Part shown: piece by piece, positions 25,702 through 33,242 of the stretch
Layout: each line of letters starts with the position of its first letter
Position numbering within the stretch: position 1 is the stretch's first letter
Assembly (NCBI GenBank): GCA_030950585.1
Contig: JAUZRG010000021.1
Coordinates: 1-39,097, forward strand
From: Mariprofundaceae bacterium
GTDB taxonomy: Bacteria > Pseudomonadota > Zetaproteobacteria > Mariprofundales > Mariprofundaceae
DNA: 39,097 nt
Direction: 5' to 3'
Program-made: the position numbers and the translations under genes
The notes under the pieces: model-generated
Databases searched by the model: none
What the model was told of the DNA's origin: nothing
What the model saw: only the letters and a program-made list of their open reading frames with translations

Positions 25702-25754
25702 TCGTATCCAAATGCTAAAAACGTGTTTTTTTTAATTTCTTGCTAAGCCATGTT

Positions 25755-26549
25755 TTAATTGAAATAACGGTACATGGCGGAGAAACACAGCATTGTGGCC
25801 AAGATAAAAAACAAAAATTGCAACATCAATCGAATGCGCTCTTCTGCATAGTTCTGATGAAGCTGTGAAGCCCATGCTGTGCTACGGGGAAGCACGATGA
25901 TCATGGCATTTAATAGGCCAATGATAAAAGGTAGTTGTGGCTTCAGAAGAGCCAGCCAAGTGTGATCAACGCTAAGGTTGATGATAATCGCGATGCATGA
26001 CATCACAGCACCACAAAAAATAGCGGTTCCCACCGCAAAGCGTAACGGCATGGCACGCCTTAACAAAGGAACCATCATCGTGCCTGCACCAATACCTAAA
26101 CTTCCTGAAATCAGGCCAATAGGTAGTCCCCACCATGCGCTAATGTTTTTTTGTATGATTTCTTTTTGACGACCCATGTCTAAGCCAACCCAGATGTTGA
26201 GTATGGCCATTGCCAATAAAATGAACCATGCAGGCCAGTGTAAGGTCATCCATAAACCAAAGACTGCACCCATCACCAAACATGTTAATAAATAGCTGGG
26301 GGGGCGAATATGACCTAAGCGCCAATGGGCTAGACTTGAAAAAAAAGCGGTCATACAAACAGCAATCATGCTCATCATGATCGGAAGCGACATTGCTTCT
26401 TCTTGGCTGGGCATCAAAAAATAAAAGATGGGTACATAAATGAGGCCGCCACCCAAACCTGCAAGACCAGAGAGGCTACCGCCAATAAAGCCAGCTATCA
26501 GGCCAATGCAAAGGCCATAGGCTAATAGTGAAACCCATTCAGCGAGCAT
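25755..26549 (-). CDS. TauE/SafE (TSUP) family permease
   Basis: 264 residues, about eight TM helices, with the duplicated glycine motifs of the family (IGGSLSGLAGLGGGLIYVPIFYF near 22-44 and GLISGSLGIGAGTMMVPLLRRAM near 150-172). The family exports sulfite, sulfoacetate or other organosulfur anions; the substrate is unknown here. It is convergent with tatC and divergent from the TpsA gene. The Shine-Dalgarno is weak. Confidence 0.9.
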   Translation of the reverse strand: MLAEWVSLLAYGLCIGLIAGFIGGSLSGLAGLGGGLIYVPIFYFLMPSQEEAMSLPIMMSMIAVCMTAFFSSLAHWRLGHIRPPSYLLTCLVMGAVFGLWMTLHWPAWFILLAMAILNIWVGLDMGRQKEIIQKNISAWWGLPIGLISGSLGIGAGTMMVPLLRRAMPLRFAVGTAIFCGAVMSCIAIIINLSVDHTWLALLKPQLPFIIGLLNAMIIVLPRSTAWASQLHQNYAEERIRLMLQFLFFILATMLCFSAMYRYFN

Positions 26550-26659
26550 ATAATAGTATGCCTTGTGGGTGGGGGGATGCTTGGCGGTTTATAATTATCA
26601 TCGTTGGCTATTGTGATGATATTGATTTGAATTGGAAATTTTTTCGTAGGCTTTGCTTG

Positions 26660-26668
26660 TGCTATAAT
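26660..26668 (+). promoter_or_regulatory. Extended -10 promoter of the TpsA gene
   Basis: TGCTATAAT (extended -10 TGn plus a perfect TATAAT at 26663-26668) lies 63 nt before the ATG; the -35 is poor, as expected for an extended -10 promoter. Just downstream an AT-rich imperfect hairpin (about 26674-26699: AATAA/TTATT and TTGTT/AACAA, 3-nt bulge) runs into six T, which could attenuate. Confidence 0.6.
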
Positions 26669-26710
26669 GACAAAATAATCATTGTTGCCAACAATTATTT
26701 TTTATATAAT

Positions 26711-26728
26711 AGGTTTATTAGGTTTATT
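26711..26728 (+). repeat. Perfect 9-bp tandem duplication in the TpsA leader
   Basis: AGGTTTATT occurs twice back to back directly before the start codon. The AGG of the second copy, 9 nt before ATG 26732, is the best Shine-Dalgarno available, so copy number would change the spacing or number of candidate ribosome sites. Confidence 0.7.
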
Positions 26729-26731
26729 CTG

Positions 26732-29359
26732 ATGAGATTTTTCTTAATGTTTTTTATGGCAATGAGTGTTTGTACGTTGGTGCAAGCTGGCGTTGTTTAT
26801 GATGGTAGCTTAGGTACAGCTGGGCAATTATCTGGGAATTTTACTGTGCCTGCTTCAGCAGGAAAGCAAGTAGGCAATCAGTTATTTCATAGTTTCAATC
26901 GATTCGATGTGCTTGCGGGTGAGTCTGCAAGCTTTACGGGGTCAGCGGCGATTCAAAATATTATTAGCCGTGTCACGGGTGGTTCTGTATCGCAAATCAA
27001 TGGTTTGTTGGATTCCTCAGCGATGCCTAATGCAAATTTCTTTTTGCTCAATCCCGCTGGTATTGTTTTTGGTGCGAACGCTAGCCTGAATGTAGGTGCT
27101 TCTTTTCATGTCTCCACAGCAGATTATTTACGTATGGCAGACAATAAAAAGTTTTTTTCGACACCGCAAGTTAATGAGGTGTTGAGTAGTGCTGCTCCCG
27201 CAGCCTTTGGTTTTTTAGCGGGGAATGTAGGGAAAATTCAAGTTTCAGCAACGAATGGCTTAAAAGTGGCTGCAACGCAGTCTTTGTCTCTTGTGGCATC
27301 AGATATTTCAATTACTAGCTCTAGCTTGAAAGCAGCTGAAGGCACAATCAGTTTGGTATCTGTGGCATCCGCAGGCGAAGTTGCTTATGCGGCAGGAGTT
27401 TTAAATGCCGATGCTTTGTTAAGAACGGGTAATATCCAAATGACTAAGAGTTCCGCAAGTATCACTAGTAGCAATGGGGGCGGAAAAATTTATGTGCGTG
27501 GTGGGAAGTTTGTGATGGATAGCTCAAAACTGCATGCCAATGTTTATGGTACAGGATTGGTAGGGGGTAGCATTGATGTGGCAGCGACAACGTTTAAAAT
27601 GTTAACGGCATCGTTGTTATCTGCCAAGACACAAGGTGCGGGTGATGCAGGTCGTATTTTTGTGACGGCTGGCGAGATGTTGATGAGTGGGACTTCATTC
27701 ATTGAAGTGCCTACGTTTTCAGCAGCCGCAGGTTCAGGCGGCCTCATTGATGTCACTGCATCGACATTAACGATGAGCAATGATGCTCATATATTAGCCA
27801 ACACATATGGGCTAGGACAGGGAGGAAGGATTATTGTGAACGCTTCACAAAGCCTAAATTTGATGGATAATATCACCATTCAGGCGACCAGTACAACGGG
27901 CGCTTCAGGTCATGCAGGGCAAATCATCTTGAGCGGTGGTGCTATTTCTATGATGCAAAGTTCAACCTTATTGACTAATACTAAAAGCTCTGGAAATGCA
28001 GGGTATATTAGTATAAATGTTGCTTCGTTTTTGTTAAAAGACCAAGCTTCTATTCAATCGCAGTCTTTACTTGGAGCCACAGGTCGCAGTGGTATTATTG
28101 ACCTTAGCACGACGCTGAACATGCAAATGTTGGATCAAAGTAAAGTTTTAGCGAATTCACGAAGTAGTGGTTTAGCAGGACAAATTAATATCACGGTACA
28201 GAATAATCTATTGATGACTCAGGATGCCTTGATTCATTCGGTAAGCCTTGGTTCGGGAAAAGGAGGCATCATTCATCTTAATGCTCAGCTTTTAAGTATG
28301 GATGCAAATGCTAATATACTGGTGAGTACCGAAGGTTTTGGTCATGCTGGTGATGTTTTTATTCAAGCTCAGGATATCAATTTATCGAATGGGGCTGCCA
28401 TTCAATCTACCAGCCTTGGTAGTGGTAACGGGGGGCTACTGTCTATCAAGGCGGGCAGTCTTGTAATGAGCAATAAAGCCAATTTATTAGCCAGTACGAA
28501 GAGTTCAGGTCAGGCGGGTAATATTTCAATTCAAGCAATGGATATGACTTTAAGTTTAAACGCCTACATTCGGTCTGAGAGTTTGGGCACAGGATTGGGT
28601 GGTTCGATTGGGATTACAGCTCAAAATATTTGGATGTCGGATGCTTCTGATATTAAAGCAAGCTCAACGGGTGTTGGTAATGCAGGAAGTATTGATATTA
28701 CGGGCTCATTTTTGGGTATGCAATCAGATGCTTTGATTAGCTCATCCAGTGCTTCAACAGGCAATGCGGGTGTGATTACGGCGAACCTTAGTGATGAAGT
28801 TCGCTTACAGTCTGGTTCTAAAATCAGCACAGAGGCTTTGCTTGGCGGCGGTGGCCTGATGATACTCAATGCACGCAATATGTTACGCATGGAAGATAGC
28901 CTCATTAGCAGTCAAGTGGGCAGTGGTCTTGGCAGTGGTGGCGATATTCGTATCGACCCCATCTTTGTGGTGTTAAACAATAGTGTTATTTCTGCCAATG
29001 CTGTGGGTGGTAATGGGGGTAACATTAGGATTGTGGCGGGGCAGCTGGTGCAGTCGGCGGGCAGTCAGATTACCGCATCATCACAATTTGGTTTGGATGG
29101 TAATATCTTCATTGATTCACCTGAAGTGGATGTGTCTCAAGGTTTGAGCGATCTACCTGTATCATTTTTGGATACGAGCAAGTGGGCGACAAAGGTTTGT
29201 CAGGCTAACGCTAAAAGTAGTCTTGCCCTTCAGTATGGTGATGCTTCTGTTTACGGCTTAAACGACTGGCAAGTTGCTCCAGCATCATTGAATGTGAAAT
29301 CTTACAAGGAGACATCACGTGCTCAGGTGTATAGGCAAAATAGTTGTCGTCTTTTGTGA
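26732..29359 (+). CDS. TpsA-type secreted exoprotein with filamentous haemagglutinin N-terminal domain
   Basis: 875 residues from ATG 26732. Signal peptide 1-19 (ends VQA). The TPS domain spans about 20-165 with GNQLFHSFNRFDVLAGE and NFFLLNPAGIVFGANA, where NPAG replaces the NPNG of FHA/HMW1. The rest is a long right-handed beta-helix of Gly/Ser/Ala-rich coils, most regular at 506-673. Two cysteines near the end (Cys823 and Cys872, the latter in NSCRLL) could form a C-terminal loop. Such proteins are exported through a TpsB outer-membrane transporter, but none is visible in this window. Likely an adhesin or matrix protein; no toxin domain is seen. It has its own promoter and terminator, so it is monocistronic. 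Confidence 0.92.
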   Translation: MRFFLMFFMAMSVCTLVQAGVVYDGSLGTAGQLSGNFTVPASAGKQVGNQLFHSFNRFDVLAGESASFTGSAAIQNIISRVTGGSVSQINGLLDSSAMPNANFFLLNPAGIVFGANASLNVGASFHVSTADYLRMADNKKFFSTPQVNEVLSSAAPAAFGFLAGNVGKIQVSATNGLKVAATQSLSLVASDISITSSSLKAAEGTISLVSVASAGEVAYAAGVLNADALLRTGNIQMTKSSASITSSNGGGKIYVRGGKFVMDSSKLHANVYGTGLVGGSIDVAATTFKMLTASLLSAKTQGAGDAGRIFVTAGEMLMSGTSFIEVPTFSAAAGSGGLIDVTASTLTMSNDAHILANTYGLGQGGRIIVNASQSLNLMDNITIQATSTTGASGHAGQIILSGGAISMMQSSTLLTNTKSSGNAGYISINVASFLLKDQASIQSQSLLGATGRSGIIDLSTTLNMQMLDQSKVLANSRSSGLAGQINITVQNNLLMTQDALIHSVSLGSGKGGIIHLNAQLLSMDANANILVSTEGFGHAGDVFIQAQDINLSNGAAIQSTSLGSGNGGLLSIKAGSLVMSNKANLLASTKSSGQAGNISIQAMDMTLSLNAYIRSESLGTGLGGSIGITAQNIWMSDASDIKASSTGVGNAGSIDITGSFLGMQSDALISSSSASTGNAGVITANLSDEVRLQSGSKISTEALLGGGGLMILNARNMLRMEDSLISSQVGSGLGSGGDIRIDPIFVVLNNSVISANAVGGNGGNIRIVAGQLVQSAGSQITASSQFGLDGNIFIDSPEVDVSQGLSDLPVSFLDTSKWATKVCQANAKSSLALQYGDASVYGLNDWQVAPASLNVKSYKETSRAQVYRQNSCRLL
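28247..28750 (+). repeat. Alternating 29/27-residue beta-helix repeats in the TpsA protein
   Basis: Residues 506-673 resolve into six coils alternating exactly 29, 27, 29, 27, 29, 27 residues. The 29-residue type begins LGSGxGG. The 27-residue type begins SSGxAG or GxGxAG. The pair repeats every 56 residues (168 nt). Neighbouring regions follow the pattern less strictly. Nucleotide identity between copies is low, so the duplication is old. Confidence 0.75.
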
Positions 29360-29379
29360 ATGTATGATGAGCAAGTAGG

Positions 29380-29417
29380 CGTAAAAAAGAACGCAAGATG
29401 ATGCGTGCTCTTTTACG
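29380..29417. terminator. Bidirectional terminator between TpsA and the small secreted protein gene
   Basis: CGTAAAAAAGAACGCA and TGCGTGCTCTTTTACG pair with two mismatches around AGATGA. Reading either way, the GC core (ACGCA/TGCGT) is followed by a T-rich stretch: CTCTTTT on plus, TTCTTTTTT on minus. It lies 20 nt after the TpsA stop and 18 nt after the small gene's stop. Confidence 0.6.
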
Positions 29418-29434
29418 TTAGTCTTCTTAGATTT

Positions 29435-29587
29435 TTACTGTTTTACGATAGTTTTATCATTCCCTTTATCCTCCTCAGTTGTACAAGTATCAGGATCAGA
29501 ATTAACAACAGAACAGTCCTCAGCCATCACAGGGCTTGCACTCAAAAAAAATGCTAAAATAGCGGCAATACTTAAAAGTTTTTTCAT
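29435..29587 (-). CDS. Small secreted acidic two-cysteine peptide (50 aa precursor)
   Basis: ATG 29587 has a good ribosome site (GGAGAG 5 nt upstream). A classic signal peptide (MKKLLSIAAI ... SPVMA, 22 residues) is followed by a 28-residue mature part starting EDCSVVNSDPDTCTTEEDKG, acidic, with two Cys nine residues apart that could form a disulfide loop. I do not recognise a family. It is convergent with the TpsA gene and separated from it by a terminator. Roles such as a pilin-like, metal-binding or signalling peptide are speculation. Confidence 0.7.
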   Translation of the reverse strand: MKKLLSIAAILAFFLSASPVMAEDCSVVNSDPDTCTTEEDKGNDKTIVKQ

Positions 29588-29754
29588 ATATCTCTCCAAG
29601 GTTGTTTTTGGCTTAGACCCTCTCTTAGGTTGAAGCCTGCATATCCTATCTTTATCATCGTTTTTTCCAAGAAAAATCTGAGGTATTTTTTTATAAAACT
29701 TGAATCGCTGGATGAGCTTCTTAGGTTTGGCTTTTAAGTTTAAGAGGTAAGTCC

Positions 29755-30084
29755 TTGATAGAGAAACCATTAAGCATCATTTCCAATACGGTGACAGAAG
29801 CCCATACACGGATTCAACAGGATTTTAAACTGATGAATCCTGTGGTTGGTGTGAATCAAAACATGCGTGATATTGGTGTGCCCGCAGATGTCATGACCAT
29901 TGATTGCTTGAAAACAGGCAAGCGTATTATTTTGATTTTTCATGATCAGCAACCAAAGGCGGTGAGCTATCAGTTTAGTTGGAAGGCCAAAGACCCTGAG
30001 GAACAATTTTCCTGCATTGCACTAGAGTCCTTAACGGTAGATCAGCTTTATGCATGGATGAGTGATTATTTTTCAACAGTTTAA
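29755..30084 (+). CDS. Uncharacterised 109-residue cytosolic protein
   Basis: It starts at TTG 29755 with GAGG 7 nt upstream, MIEKPLSIISNTVTEAH at the N-terminus. No signal peptide or TM. The middle (VPADVMTIDCLKTGKRIILIFH) is strand-rich and the end (ALESLTVDQLYAWMSDYF) helical, giving a compact alpha/beta look. I do not recognise the family. A weak stem GATCA/TGATC with T-run at 30129-30155 may end its transcript. The neighbours offer no functional clue. Confidence 0.7.
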   Translation: MIEKPLSIISNTVTEAHTRIQQDFKLMNPVVGVNQNMRDIGVPADVMTIDCLKTGKRIILIFHDQQPKAVSYQFSWKAKDPEEQFSCIALESLTVDQLYAWMSDYFSTV

Positions 30085-30214
30085 TGGGTGTTCATTGCTA
30101 TAGGACTATTGAATTTTTATTTGTAAGAGATCAGTGATGCTTGATCGTTTTTGTTTTCATTAGGTTTGAAAAAGCTTTGAATGCTGAACTCATATTGATC
30201 ATTAAAGGATAAGC

Positions 30215-30508
30215 ATGAAAAAAACATTTAAATTAACACACCCTAAAAAAACAACAGCACGGCTTGTGGATAGCGTTCGTCGTGATGTTAAGAAGTATGT
30301 AAAACGTGAACGTAAAAAAGAATTGCCTGAAGGTTTTGATGAGTGGGGTTTTGATTGTAAATTTGGAGCCAGTGCAGAAAGTAACAAAGTGGTGTCTGTA
30401 GAAGGCATTAGCAAGTGCATTGATGATGCTGAAAAGGCTGGCTTAGAAACATTCTATATCGAGATATTGGTCAAACCTGTTGCGAGTGACAAAAGCTTCA
30501 AAAAATAA
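30215..30508 (+). CDS. DUF6172 family protein
   Basis: 97 residues, very basic at the N-terminus (MKKTFKLTHPKKTTARLVDS, then KKYVKRERKKELPEG), with DEWGFDCKFGA in the middle. The pattern fits my recollection of DUF6172, a small cytosolic family of unknown function. AAGGAT lies before the ATG. The stop overlaps the following broken L,D-transpeptidase gene by TAATG. Confidence 0.75.
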   Translation: MKKTFKLTHPKKTTARLVDSVRRDVKKYVKRERKKELPEGFDEWGFDCKFGASAESNKVVSVEGISKCIDDAEKAGLETFYIEILVKPVASDKSFKK

Positions 30509-31070
30509 TGAAGCTTCCCTTTGAACGATTCTTAAATTCTCCGATGAAAATCATGTTTATATTGGCTATTTTTTTCAGTTTATCACTTTCGAGTCGTGTT
30601 TTTTCGGGTGAAATTCCGAGTAGCCAGCGTGCTTCAAAGGCGATTGCCAGTGTGAACGTTGAACTCAAGCAGGCGTTGTTGGCAAAAGGTCTAAATGATG
30701 GTGCGCCGATCTTTATTCGGATTTTTAAAGAGTCTCGTTCTTTGGAAGTGTGGCTTGAAGGCAAAGATGGGACATTTCAGTTGTTTCGACAATACGTATT
30801 TGTTCCTTCTCAGGGAAGCTAGGGCCAAAGTTAAAAGAGGGTGATGGGCAAAGTCCTGAAGGTTTTTATCATGTCAAAGCCAATCATCTGAACCCTTGGA
30901 GCTCGTATCATTTATCGTTTAATTTAGGTTTTCCCAATGCCTATGACCGTGCGCATCAGCGCACAGGTAGTGCCTTGATGGTGCATGGAAATTGTGTTTC
31001 TATCGGTTGTTATGCGATGACAGATGCTTATATACCCATCACACTTCAAGATGCATGTTTCAGAGCTTAG
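30508..31070 (+). pseudogene. YafK-type L,D-transpeptidase, frameshifted and C-terminally truncated
   Basis: The first frame (30508-30822) has a signal-anchor region, then the family pattern IPSSQRASKAIASV, GAPIFIRIFKESRSLEVWLE and FRQY. At 30796-30797 one base appears to be missing. From 30798 another frame continues the family sequence: ICSFSGKLGPKLKEGDGQSP, then EGFYHV, NLGFPNAYDRAHQRTGS and the catalytic HGNCVSIGCYAMTD with its Cys. After YAMTDAYI the family's usual C-terminal part is absent and the frame stops at 31068-31070. The intact enzyme would cross-link or modify peptidoglycan. Two lesions favour a real pseudogene over a single sequencing error. Confidence 0.88.
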
Positions 31071-31126
31071 GATGAGGGGATCAAAATTAGTGTTTTTTAT
31101 TTAAATTTGTTGTGTGTTTTTAGTTT

Positions 31127-31161
31127 GATATGGATCCCCGATAAAAGACTTCGGGGAAGAC
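31127..31161 (+). repeat. REP-like stem-loop, copy 1
   Basis: A 35-bp unit containing CCCCGA (31136-31141), loop TAAAAGACT, TCGGGG (31151-31156). The same unit occurs inverted at 38401-38435 with only three differences. Two of them form a compensatory C-G to T-A exchange at the base of the stem. It sits just beyond the helicase stop. Confidence 0.75.
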
Positions 31162-31181
31162 GAATGGGAGCGTCACATCAG

Positions 31182-33242
31182 CTATTCAAACTGAGCATAT
31201 TTAAGCATGAGGCGTTTGATACCTGCATCCTTAAATTTAACCACGACCCGAATGGCATCACCATAGCCTTGTTGTTCGATAATTTCACCATGACCAAAGA
31301 CACGGTGTTTAACGGCAGTGCCTTGTGGGTAATCGCCGTGTTGCTGTTGTGGGTTGATCCTGTATGGTCGCATGTAATCATCTAAATTTCGTAAAAACCG
31401 ACTGGGTTGTGGGTAGATGACATCACCAAAGATTCTTCGGGTGCGCGCCCAACTCAGTAATAAATGATTCTTGGCACGGGTAATGCCCACATAAAGCAGG
31501 CGACGCTCTTCGCTAATGCCTTCGTTTCCTTCTGTGATGGCGCGTTCATGGGGCAATAAGCTTTCTTCAACGCCCGCAATAGCCACCACTTCAAATTCCA
31601 ATCCTTTGGCACGGTGCAGACTCATCAAGGAAATGCTTTGTTGACTGGATGCGTCGTTAGTATCTTGCATCAATGAGGCAAGATCCATGATTTCAGCGGG
31701 TGTTTTGCCTTCTTCACTGCTTTGAATAATGACTTTTTGCAATTCACGCAGGTTTTCCATGCGTGATTCAAATTCAATCTCACCGCGTGTTTGCAATGCT
31801 GTGAGGTAACCAGTGGCTTCAAGGATAGCCAATAGACCCAAATCAGGGCTACTCAAGCAATCTTGTCTGACTTTCATTAAGGCTTGGCCAAGCGGGCTTA
31901 ACTTGGCTATTTTTTTATCAGCGGGGGTGTGGGCGATCATGTCTAGCCATGCGCTGAGTCGCATGCCTGATTGCATGAGGGTATTGATTAAATCTTGTTG
32001 CGTCTTGGGACCAATGCCACGGCGTGGGTTATTGCAGATGCGTTCCAAATGTAAGCGATCCCCGCAGCGGTGCAGCAATGCCCAGTAGGCCAAGGCATCT
32101 TTGATTTCCATGCGGTCAAAAAAGCGTAAGCCACCAATGACACGGTAAGTCATGTCTTGTTCGCTGAGTATTTGCTCAAGTGCGAGGGATTGACGGTTTG
32201 AACGGTACAACACGGCCATCTCTGCTGTGGAAACACCATCCCTGTGATGTTGCTTGAGCCAAGCCGTGATGCGGCGAGCTTCGTCACCATCATCTTGGCA
32301 GGCCATGAGCATGGGCTTATCACCCATTTCACGGGCGGGACGTAGTTCTTTGCTATGACGGTGCTTGTTTTGCACAATCACTGCATTGGCAAGGGCAAGA
32401 ATGGCACCATAAGAACGGTAATTGTCTTCAAGACGATGCACTTCAACGGGATGCCAGTTTTTTTCAAAAGCCATAATGTGCTCAATATTCGCACCACGCC
32501 AGCCATAAATACTTTGATCATCATCGCCCACAACCGTTAAATTTCTGTGTTCACAGCATAACAAGTGGAGCCATTGATCTTGCAGGGGGTTGGTGTCTTG
32601 GTATTCATCGACTAAGACATGATCAAAGCGGCCACGAATGAGGATGGCAATATCGGGTTTGGCTTTCATGATTTGCACCAGAATGAGCAATAAATCATTA
32701 AAATCCATGCGTTCTAATTGTTTGAGTCTTTGCTGATAAGCTTGATAAATTTCTGCGATATTGATGCCATTAAAATCATGCGTGGGGGCTTGGTCTGAGC
32801 CTAAACCTTCGTGTTTGCATTGCTCAATCCAGCTCAATACATAATTGGGATGAAGATCTTGTGTGCTCAGATGACGCTCTTTCAATAGCCGTTTGATGAG
32901 TGATTTTTGATCTTGGCTATCCATGACTTGAAAGCTGGAAGGGTAACCCGCATAGGAGGCATAATTTCTTAGTAAACGCAGCGAAATGGAATGAAACGTT
33001 CCTGCCATCACAGGCGCATCTCCCAGTTGCTCTTGCAAACGTTCTTTAAGTTCTGCGGCGGCTTTGTTGGTAAAGGTCACAGCTAAGATGCGATGGGGAG
33101 GCACTTGGCGTTCTTCGATGAGGTGAACAATGCGTTGAATGATGGTGCGTGTTTTACCACTACCAGCCCCTGCTAGAATGAGTTGGGGGCCATCGCCAGC
33201 ACATACGACTTGTTGTTGAGCTTGGTTCAGCTGATCTTTCAC
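31182..33242 (-). CDS. UvrD/PcrA/Rep-type superfamily 1 DNA helicase
   Basis: A 3'-5' helicase acting in repair or replication restart. 686 residues. Motifs in order: Walker A LAGAGSGKT (about 23-31), AVTFTNKAAAELKERL, GTFHSISLRLLR, VLVDEYQDTN, VVGDDDQSIYGWRGAN, LEDNYRS, SLMSLHRAKGLEFEVV and RRLLYVGITRAKNHLLLSWA. The C-terminus has a Tudor-like tail (KHRVFGHGEIIEQQGYGDAI). Start GTG 33242 with GGGAG, overlapping the clcA TGA (GTGA). UvrD versus Rep versus PcrA is not decided here. Confidence 0.94.
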   Translation of the reverse strand: MKDQLNQAQQQVVCAGDGPQLILAGAGSGKTRTIIQRIVHLIEERQVPPHRILAVTFTNKAAAELKERLQEQLGDAPVMAGTFHSISLRLLRNYASYAGYPSSFQVMDSQDQKSLIKRLLKERHLSTQDLHPNYVLSWIEQCKHEGLGSDQAPTHDFNGINIAEIYQAYQQRLKQLERMDFNDLLLILVQIMKAKPDIAILIRGRFDHVLVDEYQDTNPLQDQWLHLLCCEHRNLTVVGDDDQSIYGWRGANIEHIMAFEKNWHPVEVHRLEDNYRSYGAILALANAVIVQNKHRHSKELRPAREMGDKPMLMACQDDGDEARRITAWLKQHHRDGVSTAEMAVLYRSNRQSLALEQILSEQDMTYRVIGGLRFFDRMEIKDALAYWALLHRCGDRLHLERICNNPRRGIGPKTQQDLINTLMQSGMRLSAWLDMIAHTPADKKIAKLSPLGQALMKVRQDCLSSPDLGLLAILEATGYLTALQTRGEIEFESRMENLRELQKVIIQSSEEGKTPAEIMDLASLMQDTNDASSQQSISLMSLHRAKGLEFEVVAIAGVEESLLPHERAITEGNEGISEERRLLYVGITRAKNHLLLSWARTRRIFGDVIYPQPSRFLRNLDDYMRPYRINPQQQHGDYPQGTAVKHRVFGHGEIIEQQGYGDAIRVVVKFKDAGIKRLMLKYAQFE

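Noticed and set aside
26550-26731. c-di-GMP riboswitch in the TpsA leader
   Set aside because: The leader from the -10 to the ATG is only about 60 nt, too short for a GEMM aptamer, and no conserved core motif is present.
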